Source: Diprion similis | Taxonomy: Eukaryota > Arthropoda > Insecta > Hymenoptera > Diprionidae | Assembly (NCBI RefSeq): GCF_021155765.1 | Contig: NC_060110.1 | Coordinates: forward strand, 8,121,501 to 8,185,500 | DNA: 64,000 nucleotides | Reading direction: 5' to 3' | Part shown: positions 13,501-26,529 of the stretch, in pieces | Numbering within the stretch: the first letter of the stretch is position 1 | Layout of the letters: every line of letters begins with the position of its first letter | Translations under genes and position numbers: made by a program | The notes under the pieces: generated by a model | Told to the model about the DNA's origin: nothing | What the model saw: only the letters and a program-made list of their open reading frames with translations | Database searches by the model: none

Positions 13501-14548
13501 TGCATACTTAATTCGCCGTGTTACAAACGAATTGCAGAAAAAAAATATATATTTTCTCTTTGGTGCAAGCAATTCCAAATTCAAAGGGTGACAACTTTCA
13601 GAAATTACTCTGTGCAGTTACAACATCCCTACAATTTAATGGCGAAGCTGGTAGTCGCCATATTGCGTTGCTATGCCCAACTAATTCGGGATTCCGATAG
13701 GGATGTAATAATTACTGAAGTGTATTTGGAGTGTTCGGCATTCCTGGGGTATTCAGTGTTGAACAATCTCTGGAAATCTCGTTGTTTAAATGGAAATTTG
13801 ATTATCCTCCGTCATTCTGCGAACGTCGAACTGCGGTCACTCAGCTCTCGTGTTTAGGACTGAGCCTAATTGTTACCATTCGTCGTGGTCCGGTCATATT
13901 AGCTATGAAAATTCCTACATTCAGAAAATTTTCGTTCGTGTAATAACTGTTTAATTATTGTTGGTAATTACAAAAAAAATTCAAAAAAATCCGTCGAGTC
14001 ACAACATCAACTTATCCTATAAATTTCGACAAAACATAACAAGAGTACCGATAGCAAAAATGAATAGTAATGTTCACTAGATTTTCGGGCTAGTAGAGAA
14101 AATATATTCAATTTTATTTTGTACCCAAAATTCTATTTTTCGCTCATGGTTCGTAACGAAATTAGTTAAGGACTGTAACATTCAATAACCGCAGCTAGAA
14201 ATTTTTCTCGGTGTACTTCCAACGAGTCAATACTTATAATTAAAAATCTGTAGCTATGTTCACACATTACAATAAGGTATTGTTTCTGAATTACAGGACG
14301 TCTTCTCCAACTAACAGGATAATGGCACTATGAATGTAGAGGATAGCGGAAGGCGAACGGAAAGTCGTAATAGATCTGAACCGTGGAGACGGCGAGTAAT
14401 TCTTAGAGAATCACGACCCGAGTGCAACGCCATAATCCGTTTTCGATAGCATGAGGAAGACGTGGCAGTTACGGAAAAAAAAAACTGAAACGTTTCAATT
14501 TGCTGGCTGTTGCCGCGTCATCAGAACGAGCCAAAGCGTCTTGGAGAT
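10551..14548. other. Gene desert segment
   Basis: I see no gene. Open frames are short and overlap on opposite strands (for example 13518-13943), with no flanking splice signals that make sense together. No tRNA-like fold was found; a GGTTCGAAT box near 13,040 has no matching stem. Confidence 0.6.
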
Positions 14549-14582
14549 CCTCTCCTCTCCTCTCCTCTCCTCTCCTCTCCTC
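14549..14582. repeat. (TCTCC)n pentanucleotide microsatellite
   Basis: About six to seven perfect tandem copies of CTCTC/TCTCC give a strand-asymmetric polypyrimidine tract of 34 bp. Such tracts are variable in length between individuals and can adopt triplex structures. Confidence 0.95.
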
Positions 14583-17500
14583 GACTCTGCTGATGCTGAT
14601 TAGATTGATCGCACTACTTACAATTAATCTTTCTCTGCTATTTGCTGGCTCATGTTGCCACTCTGTGGATTAGTACTTTACACACTTTACGTTGTCGTAA
14701 ACAAAACGGCGTCGGTGCGGAAACGTAACTTTATTGCCAACCGGATGAATGGGATTCCATTAGTACTTGCACGCGTGTGAAGCCGGCTGTGGTTTGAAAG
14801 AAAAGCTATGAAATTGACTAAAGTTATACAACAACAGCTGGGAGATAATCAAGTTCCAAAAGTTGATCGGAGCTCAAGTTCGCTAGAGAAAAACTTGCCT
14901 TCGTTGGAATATGAAATACATGTAATAATTTCTTCCCCTTGCCAAATTACTCGATGGGGAATATGATATATTTGTATACGTATAGAGTATACATATATAT
15001 CTATGTGTGCATTGACCAAGAGTCGGTTTACGGTTGAAATTAATTGAATCAAATTCAAGCGCTTGCAGTATGTTATTTGACAAATGATTTTGGGATAAAT
15101 AATTAATTGCTCGATGTCAGTGGAGAACAGATTGAAATTCCTAATTAATTAATTAATTTGCGTTGCTCCGGGTGTATGAACGGAAATTTTCCGTTCCTTG
15201 GACATACTCAGATATGTTCTTGATGCAGAACAGGATACAAGCATCCGGCAAAATCGACGTGAGCCTTCGAGCTTTTCATATTTTAGTATAAGAAAACGGA
15301 GGTTTCATTAGAGCAAGAGAAATGTATTTGTGAAAAGTAACGAAACGTGAAAAACACAATGGTTCAAATGAATGTGTGATATAAGGGTGAAAATTTTTTT
15401 TTTAAATAATTCTAGGCTACGAAAAGCTTTCAAAAATTATATCTCGCGTCAATAATTAAGCTCTGGTCTAGCTTTTGATTTTCAGATTCTTTTAGTTCTT
15501 AGTTCACGAATCGCTGACTCTAGTTATTCAAGATCTGCATGCAACCTTTATAACTAAAATCTATTATTCAAATGTTTAAGAGATTATTTTCTACATTCAC
15601 TGGGTCTGTGTCTCGTTTTCCACCTACTTTCTCTTCTCGTAGCTTCGCTCGCTTCTCGGGTCCTTCCTTCCGGACTTACCTTCGCAGTTAGGACGTTAAA
15701 GGAATAAAATAAGTAAAAGAAAATAGCAGTTACTGGAAAATTGAACCGCAACCAACTCCGCTGGTAATGTTAAGTCAACTTTAGCGTTGAACCAGCTTAT
15801 TGTTAACTGTTGAAAAGTTCTACCTATAACGTACTCCGATCTCATTTTATAGTAGTTATTGTACAATTTACGGTCTTGGCATGTATTATAAATACTGCAT
15901 GAATCCATTGATGGTAAATTTACAACATCGTTTACCGAATTTACATTCGAAGAATTTGATGTATTATATTAGTTTTCTTCGTGATTTTACACGTTCATTA
16001 CACATAGAATTCATCTTCCGTGTAACTTTGTACGATAACGCTTATCCGTAACGCGTTTTCCTTCCATATGAAAATTGTAACATTTATCTTAATAATATGC
16101 GAAGCTATATAATTTGGCGTTCACCGTTCGTTTCGGGGTAGAGAAACTTAAAATCTAACATCCCGGATGTCTTTGAAGTTTCAGAGAACTGGCAACTGCC
16201 CGCGGGATCTAAAAACTTATACAACTTTTCCACGGAACTTTACGCCAGACTTTCCACATTTCTCTGTCAGTCAACTTCGCGTCTCTCGTGCAAAAGAAAG
16301 GATGAAAAAAAAAAAAAAAAGACGTAAGAAAATTAAAGTATAAGCTTAGTTTGCAATAACTTCTCGCCTTTGCCAATATTTGCGAGATGCGCAACTATTG
16401 TATGAAAAAATTAACACAATTTCGAGTGATTCTAAAGTACCCCTAATTTTTCTGATCCCTGTTCAAGGTGCTCGGATCGCGTAAACATACAACGAAAAAT
16501 TAACTTTATTATTATACTTTACTCGTCTGTAAACTTTTTTATATTCCAATTTACACGATTGCACAAAGTCAATTACACTTACAAGCGCGGTATCTTGTGC
16601 ATATTGCTTTTCTCCGGAAGCTTGCGGTTCATTTCTTAAAAGTAACGAACGTATTACGCCAGCGTGTACAATTTACATTCATATCGCTACGATGGAGAAA
16701 CCACTTTTCTCCAGAGTATTATACCTACTGGATGTCGTATTCTTACATTCGGTGTGCAGCACAGTTTTCTCCAGTGATTGCGCATGTATAAGCAACTTAC
16801 CTGTAATAACTACCATAACTGCACTCGCCTAGAATTATACCTAGATAAAAATACCCACGACTCTGGGGTATCGTTATACTTCTAGCTGGCAAAGACCTCG
16901 CAATCGGATAAATAATTTCGCATGTCCAGTATAAGAATCAGACCCAGAAATACTGACGCAAACCGCATCAAGAATAGCGAAGGGAATGTGAAAATTGCTT
17001 CATACTACACATCGCGTGTATAATATCGGTTTAGTCTTTCACACGACATATACGCTGAAATAATTAATTCATCGATACCGACGCGTAAGTCGATTTGAGA
17101 AAAATTTTAAAAAATAAAATGAAAATTCGAAAAAAAAAGAAAAAAAAAACACATCCACGAACCAGCGTGAATATGAAGCGTTATCTGGCGGGTCATAAAA
17201 GGCTGGACGCAGCCTCGTTTTGGCCCCTGTTATTTTACTGAAATATCAGACGCCACAGAGATAATAGAGACCGAAAAAAGAGAGAACAAAAAATAAAATG
17301 AACAGACACGAAGTAAATAACTTTTTTCACCACTTCGCAGTGCGGAAGCTGCCGGAGATTTGTCGGTTCGTAATCATACCATAACAGCGCAGACTGGCTC
17401 CGCAGTTTTTGTTATCAATGGTATTTTAGGGGGATGTGTGAGAAAAAAAATTCGACACTAAAAGAATGGAGGAGAACAGCCTGATGTGAGAAAAACGCTA

Positions 17501-20352
17501 ATTGGCGTTTTTAGGGGTGTGAAAGAAACGCGCGGATGGGTAACGTATAATACAGGAATGAAATGCTTTTACATGCCTGTAGCTTATATGTAAGTAAAAA
17601 TTGGCGAGAGAAAAGTTGAAGTCTGCAATGTAATTGGTGAAGTTTTAGTAAATAATCCTAGTGCGTTATAGGTTTTTCAAGTTTGCAGTATTCTGTCAAC
17701 TTACTTAAGTCTGAAAACCGAATAAAAGAAGGAGGCGCGTACAAACTCACGTCGCACAACTTACCGTAGATACTTTAAAAAGTGTAGAAAATCTTCTCTT
17801 CTTTTTCTTCTGCAGCCGAACGGAAGTGAGAGGAATAGGCTGTAAAAAGACGTTGCGATGCCCCTGAACCTTCCCGTCTATTCAGCGTGTTCCGTATAAT
17901 ATAATATAAGTTTTTTGAAATTTTTCTATCACAGATATTGACAAAGCTATGATACCCAATAGAACTAATCTGTCCATTAAAAAAGGTCTACCCATTTTTA
18001 TCTATTTGAGATATACATTTAAAATTTTTTTTTTTAGAAATTGGGGGTTATTAAGCTATAAAACTAATTCTCATATCGCATCGAGAACTAGGTATACTAT
18101 TTTCCCGTGATGGTAAAAAATGGAAATAGTTAAGAAACTCTCCGAGTTACTGCAGTCCCCATTTTTTATGGTCCGCGAATCACGGGACACCATGAAGAAT
18201 TCGTTGCACTGAGACCGCGTAGCACGCAACCCTACGATGTAACCGGTATAATCGAAGGGTGGGAGGTCACCCTTAATAATTTGGTAGCACCTACACGAAC
18301 CCTTGTAATGCGCCAGTCAATCAACGTAGATCCCCATCAAACCCTTCGCCCATAGAATACATCAGGGTGCTGCCCCGCCGCGATTGGCTACTTAATGTTA
18401 AATCGGCGTATTTTATTAGGCGTTTCCACCCTTTGGATTTAACTTTTACCTCCGTCCAAGGCTAGATTGCTACTCGCTGCACGGACCTACATCGGGATCC
18501 AGGAAACGCCGCTATATACCTGTCCCTTATACCTACCCACCTCAGGACGGAAAGGTAAGACGTAAATTAACCTCCGGTGGTGAAATTGAAGCTGCAGAGA
18601 TCGTCAACCTGGAAATTTCAGGCGCATCCGAACGTCGAAGTTACGCGAAGGAATTTGTTGCGCGCAATTGTATCGAAAATTGAAACAGAGTTCAGGGGGT
18701 GGGGGTAGGAAATTTGCTAACTAGGGCATGTTGTTTTTTATTTTTTTACTTTCTTCTCTTCTTTCTCTTCAATCGCAGGACGATTTATCGTGGCTTGCGC
18801 TGAAATTGAATATTTATTTTCGGCTTTGTTTCGTAGGATGTTTCGGCTAACGATAAAATGAGGATTAAAGACCTGCGGCACTTTGCTGTCATCCCTAACT
18901 CACCTTTTACGTCGTTGGATAAAAACTATGAGATATACAAGGACAAACTCTTCCGCGGGTGATGATGCGAAGCACACTGTAAATCTGACTCAACGTCGTA
19001 CGATTTATTTCCTTTCTTCACTCACCTTTTATCTTGTAGGAGAGTTTAAGAAAGGCATTTTATTTCAGTATAAGGTATTTCTTATATCATAATATATATA
19101 TATATATATTATAGATTATGTAATATTATATAGAAATTCAATACCCGTATTATAGGATCTAATAATTTTTTGTTTTTTTTTTCATTTAGTGGGTATTGTT
19201 GAAATTTTATACCTTACCCTATTTCTCATGTACACGTAACTTATACCATTTTATGTCTCCTACTTTCCCACGTGTCACACATTGTTGTACACGTACATTT
19301 TTTGCGCCACCATCCTTGCCGAATATTACGTGATAAAATTGCCTCTTCCTCTCCCCCTCTCACTACTCGCCCTCCGACTTTCCCTTCCTGAAATTTTTAT
19401 ATTAGTTATAAAATTCGAAGGATGACGCGATTCCTAAGAGGAATACAAGGGTTTCGTCAAACGACGTCTCATGTCTCAAGAATATGTAAATTTCAAACGA
19501 TCAAAGAATCAACCTCGGTGTAATATTTGATAGGAACACTCGACGGTATTGAATTTTTTAATCACAGTACGAAAATTTCATATTATACAAAAAATGTCTT
19601 CTCCGAAAATGTATTCAATTCTTAAATATATTGACGCTATCAATATTTATAGAAAGTTGGCTTATCGAAATGTTGTTTCCTCGTCATCGACGTCCCTGTA
19701 GTATAAAAAAAACTGTAGGACTAATTACCCTGTAAAATTCAAACCAAACAAATCCCAAGGGAGTAAAAATACCTTTCATGGATTACGTAATAATTTAGTC
19801 AATATAAATAAATTCACTGAGACAATGAGCATTTCAATAAGTGATCTTATTCGATTTTACGTTTTCTATACATATAACGTACGTACATTCATACAGTCTT
19901 TATTACAGTTCCTTTTTTTACATCGTAATTATACTGTTGATAATACTAATAATAATAAGAATTGCAGAAGAGAAGCCAAAAGTACCAATCATTTTTTAAC
20001 TAAATTATAAATTCGCATACCGGCTTGCACAGCCCATAAATTTATAATCTCATTACAATTTTCTTAGTCAGTAAAATGCCAGGGTAAATATCGCTTTAAA
20101 TCAAATGTCACGGGTCCACTTAATTAATTTCCAATCCATTATAATCCTCGGATTTGGAGTTGTACGCCAACAGGCTGCCGAAACCTTCCCTCGTAAATTC
20201 AAGCTGCGGCAAATATGCGCGGTCTAACCTGTAACAAAGAGAAATGTCAAATTAGAATTTGCGATTTATTTATTTTGTTTGTTTCCCCGTTTATCTAATT
20301 GTCCTGACAAATTTTTTTCTTTTCTTTACTTTTATTTTTCATCCTTGTACAG
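14583..20352. other. Gene desert segment with possible decayed repeat
   Basis: No secure gene is present. A TAATTAATTAATTAA stretch lies near 15,142 and a short TA run at 19,092-19,109. The interval 17,890-18,060 has the low-complexity, degenerate look of an old dispersed repeat, but its ends cannot be defined. The interval 18,180-18,560 is more GC-rich and of higher complexity, without a usable open frame; it could be a conserved non-coding element. Confidence 0.55.
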
Positions 20353-20482
20353 GCTGATCATGCGCAAGATTTTCGAACCGTATAATTCAGAGATTTTGTC
20401 TACTCGAAAGTCGAGTCTCGATTACGATCTATCGCTACTGCAACAAATTATCAGGCAAGCCTATAAAGTCGGTGGCGTCTAA
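20353..20482 (+). CDS. Candidate terminal coding exon, unknown product
   Basis: A long pyrimidine-rich tract (about 20,309-20,350) ends in TTGTACAG, a textbook 3' splice site. The following frame, beginning after one base, reads about 42 codons to a TAA at 20,480-20,482. Residues start LIMRKIFEPYNSEIL and end QQIIRQAYKVGGV, a balanced, hydrophilic, protein-like composition. An AATAAA at 20,784-20,789 could serve as its poly(A) signal. I cannot find the exon before it, nor recognise the family, so a chance open frame next to a chance acceptor remains quite possible. Confidence 0.28.
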
Positions 20483-20627
20483 TGCAAAATTAGAGTACCG
20501 GTGAATTATTTTTTTGCCACTCAGATTGTGATTTTCGTTGCGTGATGGCATATAAACGTGCCGCTATCGCGATGTGTACTTTTATTCTTTACTTCCTATT
20601 TTTCTCCCTGATATTTTTTTTACTTTG

Positions 20628-20655
20628 TTTTTTTTTTTTTTTTTTTTTTTTTTTT
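20628..20655. repeat. Poly-T run (28 nt)
   Basis: An uninterrupted run of 28 T, the longest homopolymer noted in the window. It could be the inverted poly-A tail of an old retroposed sequence, but no element body or target-site duplication was recognised. Confidence 0.9.
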
Positions 20656-22699
20656 GTGGCCGTTGATTATCCACCGTTGAAATCAGCAGTTCCCGTTATC
20701 CATTAAAGCCACGCCAGCCAGGCTGACGAATCTCCCGTATTTTAGGTGCCTTGTTCCATTTTACGACTTTTAACTAAAACTGGAATAAAACCAGGAGAAA
20801 TTCTATAGAACACGCGAGCTGTGACTGGGGAATTGCATTGTGTATATAATAGAAACCGACCGGCCACTGCACAAAGTACACAATGCCAATCAGTAAAATA
20901 CCGCCTCGTAAAATTTCAATCTTCGAAACATGCGAAATTTAAATCAAGTCAAGGGTCGAATAGATTTCACGAATAATACACGCTACACCATAAGGTGACC
21001 ATACTTGAGACAGCCAATTTTATCTACGGATATAATCACCCGTTTAATTCAGATTAAGACATTACATATGATATGCGATTCTATGTACCTTTACCTGTAA
21101 ATTTTCGCGCCGTTTTAACCTCATGCGTGTACAGGGGATGGTAGGGAAAAGTGGAAACCCTTAAAAAAATACTGCCTAAGATCAGAATAAAATACTTAGT
21201 TTTCATACGAATAATTATGTTAAATTATTATAAAGCTTTTTTGAGAAAACGTAATCATAAATTCAAGTTCGGAAAATTATTTAACTTTGACGAGTTGAGA
21301 GTAAAGCACAACTTCAAACGTTTCACGTTTTGAAGTGTGCAATTAGTCAAGTATTTGATTTTCGAATAATTCATATTTAATAAAAAGTTCAAGTGGATAA
21401 TTTATACCTTGAAAGGGCCTTTGGGGTACCGGTTAATATTATAATTAAGAGCGAATTTCACGTTTAAAAATCATTTTTTAGTATTTCGAGACAATTTAAG
21501 GGGTGACTGAATTTTTTTTTTTTACCAATATTAAGGGACACCCTAATATATATCTATACATATACATATATGTAATATGTACGTATTTTTCGTCAACATT
21601 CTGTCAATGCAACTTAGATGCAGCTGAACTTGATGTTTGTCAATTGAGGGATTAAAACAGCATAGAAACATATTTGCACTTTCGTAATTTAATTAACAAT
21701 TGACAGCGATAAATGAGAAGCTGGAGGGGATCTTGATTGGAAAAATTCGGATTTATAACGTGCGTGATCCAGCATCACGGAACGTACGTCACATTAACAG
21801 AAGAATTTATTACACAGCAATAAACGTTTATTACTCATCGGGCAATGATTTGTTACGCGCATAATCTCGATGGCATTTTTATCCTAATATCGTGTGGTAA
21901 TTGCACTAATAACTTCAGTTATATAAATCTGAAAGAAAAAAAAATCAAGCTTTGTACGTTAAAGACAAAAATTTGAATACAAATTCTCTAGACGTTCTGT
22001 CACATTCTGCAACAAATCTTCGAATTACCTTTCGATTTTGACACCAATTTCTATAAGAATCTTGAATTCAACGTTTCGTAACACAGCGTATGATCTGGAT
22101 CAATCGTACAACGATTTATGATTGCCAATTGACCTTCAAACAGATAAAACGAGAAGAATTCGAAGAAAAAATTACACAAAGAAAAATCGCGTGGAATGAA
22201 GTGAATACAAGACGCAGCTCACAGCCCAATCGCTGTAGGCAACAACGCAATTATATTTGTAAAAAAACAGTCTCAGTTTCGCGAAAGTTGACCATGCGAA
22301 AGTATTTTTGACTGAGTTGATATGTCGCATGTCGCTTGCTTTTCCCACGTCCCTCTAAATTCACGCTATTGAGTTCGGTGATTTCCCGAAAAGCGACGGG
22401 TGAAAATGGTTTCGTGTTTATTCCGAGGGTTCTCTGCAGGGGCGGAGAAGAAGTTTGGGGGTTGCGTAGTGTACGGAGGCGTAAGCGACGCGTCATTAGC
22501 TTTTGAGATGTCTAACGAACTGAAACACCCGTGGCACGCCGTCCTGTACTTCGTGCACTGATAGTGAGAAAAATTTCGGTTTTTATTATCGTTACTAAGA
22601 AACTTTTGCAAAATGGGTATCGTTACTGCGATGACGATTTAATGGTTCTGGAACCACCAGAATATATGCAGGTATAAGTAACTACTATTTGGAGTGGTT
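20656..22699. other. Gene desert segment
   Basis: No gene is visible. A small hairpin with the phrase AAGGGACACCCTAATA near 21,532-21,548 resembles ends often seen on decayed insect transposable elements, but no partner end was found. Overlapping short open frames at 22,250-22,611 on the minus strand look like chance. Confidence 0.55.
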
Positions 22700-22790
22700 A
22701 TAGATGTCGATACTAGGTTTTTTATAGTATCACTAGATACTGGAATTTTTTTAGCTACTAGCAAAATTATTTTATTCAAATACTAGACTT
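22700..22790. repeat. Degenerate cluster of ATACTAG-like motifs
   Basis: Within 90 bp the words GATACTAG, ATAGTATCACTAGATACTG, GCTACTAGC and AATACTAGAC recur, with partial inverted symmetry between copies. It resembles the GTACT-rich array at 34.1 kb and is probably cryptically simple sequence. Confidence 0.45.
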
Positions 22791-22969
22791 TGACCCTTTG
22801 TGTCATAGTGCTAAGTATTTTTACCACCTATTTTATATCCATTTCTTTTATATTCATAGAGAACTTTTTAACATATTTCTTTGCGGTTTTTTTTTTTTTT
22901 GCTATCTCTGGTAAGAAACAAGTAAATGAAAAACATCGTAAAAATTTAAGAAATAATTCATTTCCAAGA

Positions 22970-23170
22970 AAGTCACCCTATAGTTATATTACAGAGAAAG
23001 TTTTTTGGGTCGGTAATTATGAATCTAAAATCGGAAAATGGAAAACCACTGCATAGTGTTTTTTGATCGGATTTAATTAGATTTGAAATTTTTATTCGCC
23101 ATATTGCATCCACCATCTTAAATTTTTTAAATCTAATGATTCCAAAAACCATAGAATACCATCTTGTTAT
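22970..23170. repeat. Probable decayed dispersed repeat with internal inverted repeat
   Basis: The segment carries a TTAGATTTGAAATTTTT / AAATTTTTTAAATCTAA inverted pair (about 23,078-23,094 and 23,120-23,137). It also carries phrases such as CGCCATATTGCATCC and TTTTTTGGGTCGGTAATTATG. Wording of this type (a 'gccatattg...ccatctt...aatctaa' sentence) is known to me from widespread non-coding repeats of arthropod genomes; that link is from memory of the style, not from a search. No coding capacity is visible. Confidence 0.45.
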
Positions 23171-26100
23171 AAAAGTTGATTCGGATTCACACAAGGTTTA
23201 CCTTCGAACCGAGGCTTATATACCTTTTGAATCGTTCGAGCTGAACTGAACAGACACCGTTGCAGAGAATTACATTTATACAAACAGAATTATACTCTCT
23301 ATAAAATGCTTCGAAGCTAAAGATCATATAATTAAATACGGCTGAATGGCGAGAATTGAAGATTTCGCAAAGCACTGCTATTCTTACGATCGTGTTAAAA
23401 AATAAACATCGTCGTTCCGGGCATCATATAAGGTAATAAACTATGCTTCTTCCACGGTGACAAAAATTTTTTTACTTCCCTAGGACTGCAAGTAAAAGCA
23501 TTCCCAGCTCAGCTCCACGCAATCTATCTGATATAAGAAACGCTTAGATTGAATTTTTTTTCCCGTCCGAAGAGCAGCCAGGAATCGGAATAATAACGCG
23601 CGAGATGGATTCAGAGCAAAAACCCCGTTATATTATACAGTTTCTTCTCTATGGTTATAGAGCGTTTCATTTTAATTCGCGTTTCCTTCGCGAATAATAT
23701 CTTCCTTTCTACCTGGAAATCATTTATTAATCGAATTCTCCGTACATCTATAATCTAGTTCCATTGTACCTCGAGTAATCGCCACTTTGTTGGCTGGAAT
23801 GAAGACGCCCTTTTGTACACGTCGGATTGTACCTAATTACATGGCTTGTGCAGTATTCGTGTTTGCCCAAGCACGCCTTTGCCCTCTATTGGATAAAATT
23901 GCCGCTAGCTTTACGTAGCTAGGCGAAAGGAATTAGATCGTAGAGGAAAAACATCACTGCGGCACAAGGGGCTCTGTGGCGCGGAAAAAAGGATGAATAC
24001 AAAAATGAACAAAGCGAGCCACTTTCCTCGGCGAATATGGAATAACCAAGAAGTGAATGAACGCAGGGATGAAATATTCACGAGTCTGACGGAATGACTA
24101 AGGGCCGGTGTTACACTAATTGGACGTAACTTCCTCAAAATTATCTCCCCATAATTCATACACCCGAAATTCCGTATATGCCCAGAGTTTCAGGGACATA
24201 TCAATTATATCTGTCGCTATTCGCGTGATCTACGCTGTAATTAAGGAAAATATTCATAACCTTTGTATATCTGTATGGACCTTGGAAACCAAATTTGAAT
24301 TTCAAAAAGCAATTTGTGCCAAAACAAAAAAAAAGAATTCATTTTACAGGTGTAAATATCCTTCGGCGTAACGAACAGTAATGGAATAGCAATGTTCGAT
24401 AGCTGCAGGGAGGGGGACACACACTTCACGTTGCACTCTCTGCACGGCTCGGAGGACTCGCACCTTTTCTACTCGATTCCGGCACCGTCTGACCTGCCAG
24501 GCATTTTCTACTGCTACCGCTGCTGCCATAATCTCACGTGTAATATAAATGTGTTTCTACATACGTGTAGACTGGTGTAGAATAGCGGAATATATCTTTC
24601 AAGAATGCATTGCACGTATTATATTGTACTTTGGAAAACAGGTTTTGAGAAAAAATTAACAAACTGAGGCTTAAAAAAGTTGGAATTAAAGTTGAAAAGA
24701 TAAATCCTTAAGGATTAACTGCATCGGTATCATTTCCGTCACATGGTCGCGAGCAATAGAAATGAATTTGAGTAAATTCAAATAATGATGTTGAGAAATT
24801 GAGAGAAGGTTTCACAATTAGAGCGTTGAACGGATAAAGATATTTTGAGTATAAGTAGGATAAAACAGATGTTCGTCAACGATTACTGCGCTTGCACGTT
24901 ATAATTATAATATAATGTAAGATTTGTCAAATCGAGATGAGCTAAAAACATAAAAATTGGATGAAAAAACGCCAAAAACTAATCATTTTCAACGCTGTAA
25001 GTATCAAGCCTTTTTTCAAGCTGCTCAACTGATCAGCAGAGTGACAACCGAATGACAATTCCTTGGCCCGCGTACCCTAAAGAAAACTGTTACGTCCAAT
25101 AAGATCTTGCAGCAGAAACATTCAATGGAGCAATTCACGGAGAGGAGCCAGAGCGCGAGTAAAGAATGGCTGAGTGTCCCGGCACGTTCGGAAGGAAGAA
25201 GCGTGCAGAAGCGACTCTCCATGAATATGTAGGAGCGAGTGCAGTTGCAGACGTCCAGAACCCGTGACCCGGCAACTCTGAGAAGTCATAATTAAAGTAG
25301 ACAAGAAAGAGGAGCTCGAAGAGAAGTGGAAAGAACTATTTTTTCCGTGTAAGAAAGAGAAGAAAAGAAAGAAAGAAAGAAAATGGACAGAAGAGACAAT
25401 TCTTCCGAATTCAGGTTACACTTTATATAGCGAGCTTCTGTGCAGATATGAAAGCAAACACGAATGTAAGTAATTCGTAAAGTGAGAATCGAACTATAGT
25501 TCATTTTGACCCGATTATATTAAAAGAGGAAATTTCAAATGTCTTGTTAATAGAAACAATTATGTTTTCACTAAACAATCAACGGGTCAAGTTACACTGT
25601 CTTACAATTTAAGAGTAATTCTTAATACTAATGGTAAGTCCACCCGTTGCCTGGTTTTTATTCCATTGTCTGGTAGGCAGTGTTCAGTATAAATTAAACC
25701 TCGACCATTAATAATAAAATAGGTAAGATGTAGCACGAAAGTTGAGACCGAATGTCAGGTATGCCTATATATTTTAGCATACAGTTTGCAAGTGTTTAGT
25801 ATCAACAGTATCCGTGAGTGAATATTGCACGTATTTTTTTCCAATGCTCTAATCGAGATACAGTTTTGCCTTCTCTCCCGAATGTTTTCAATTCTTTTGA
25901 ATTCTGTCTTTCTGCTATCAGTGTCTCGAGTGCAAACGTATTAGGTTTTAATTTTAAAACCATCTCAAGTCAGTGAAGTAGTAATCTAAGAATAGAACTG
26001 AAATCAGTAAGTCAATTCAAAATTGTCTGGAATTTTGAGAAGTCACGTAAAATTTCTTGATATACTTTCAAAAAGTTCTCTACTTTGCACACCATCGTTC

Positions 26101-26529
26101 AATTTCTATGTCAATAGGCGTTAAAATTTTATGAAACTCTTTTACCATCTTCTTTATTTCACACTGCGACGTATTTCAAAATGTACTTCGCGTTGCTTGC
26201 CTGATGGCATTGAGCGGTAAGTTTCACAGAAAATTGCTCGCAACGCACGCCAGAACAGGGTAAAAATACCTGATGAAAATAAAGTGTCAGTCGAACAGAC
26301 CGATTTAATAACGTGTTGCGATCCGGGCTTAGATTCTCGGTGTTCGTTCCGTCAAAATTTAATCTGAAATCCCTGTACTTGATTGAGTTATAATTCAGAA
26401 GCTCAAAATTGTGAAATCTGATTTGTACAAAAATTTAGTGGTTAACCCCTGAGTGGAAAGATAAACTTGAGCTAACCTTGTCAAAGTTCTCCTTCTGGTT
26501 TAGGGCGCGAGTTTCGAGGGTGGCGTTTA
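23171..26529. other. Gene desert segment
   Basis: No supported gene. At 24,344-24,580 both strands are open for about 60 codons. The minus strand there has a good donor-like GAAAAG|GTGCGAG and a good acceptor-like CCCTCCCTGCAG, but they do not combine into a coherent exon. A purine tract of GAAA units lies at about 25,351-25,384. The rest is AT-rich without recognisable elements. Confidence 0.55.
25351..25384 (+). repeat. GAAA-type purine microsatellite
   Basis: Imperfect tandem GAAA/GAGAA units on the plus strand, with at least four perfect GAAA copies at the right end. Confidence 0.85.

Noticed and set aside
24344-24580. Open frames on both strands with donor- and acceptor-like sites
   Set aside because: The splice-like sites do not combine into one exon in a consistent frame, and no family is recognised.
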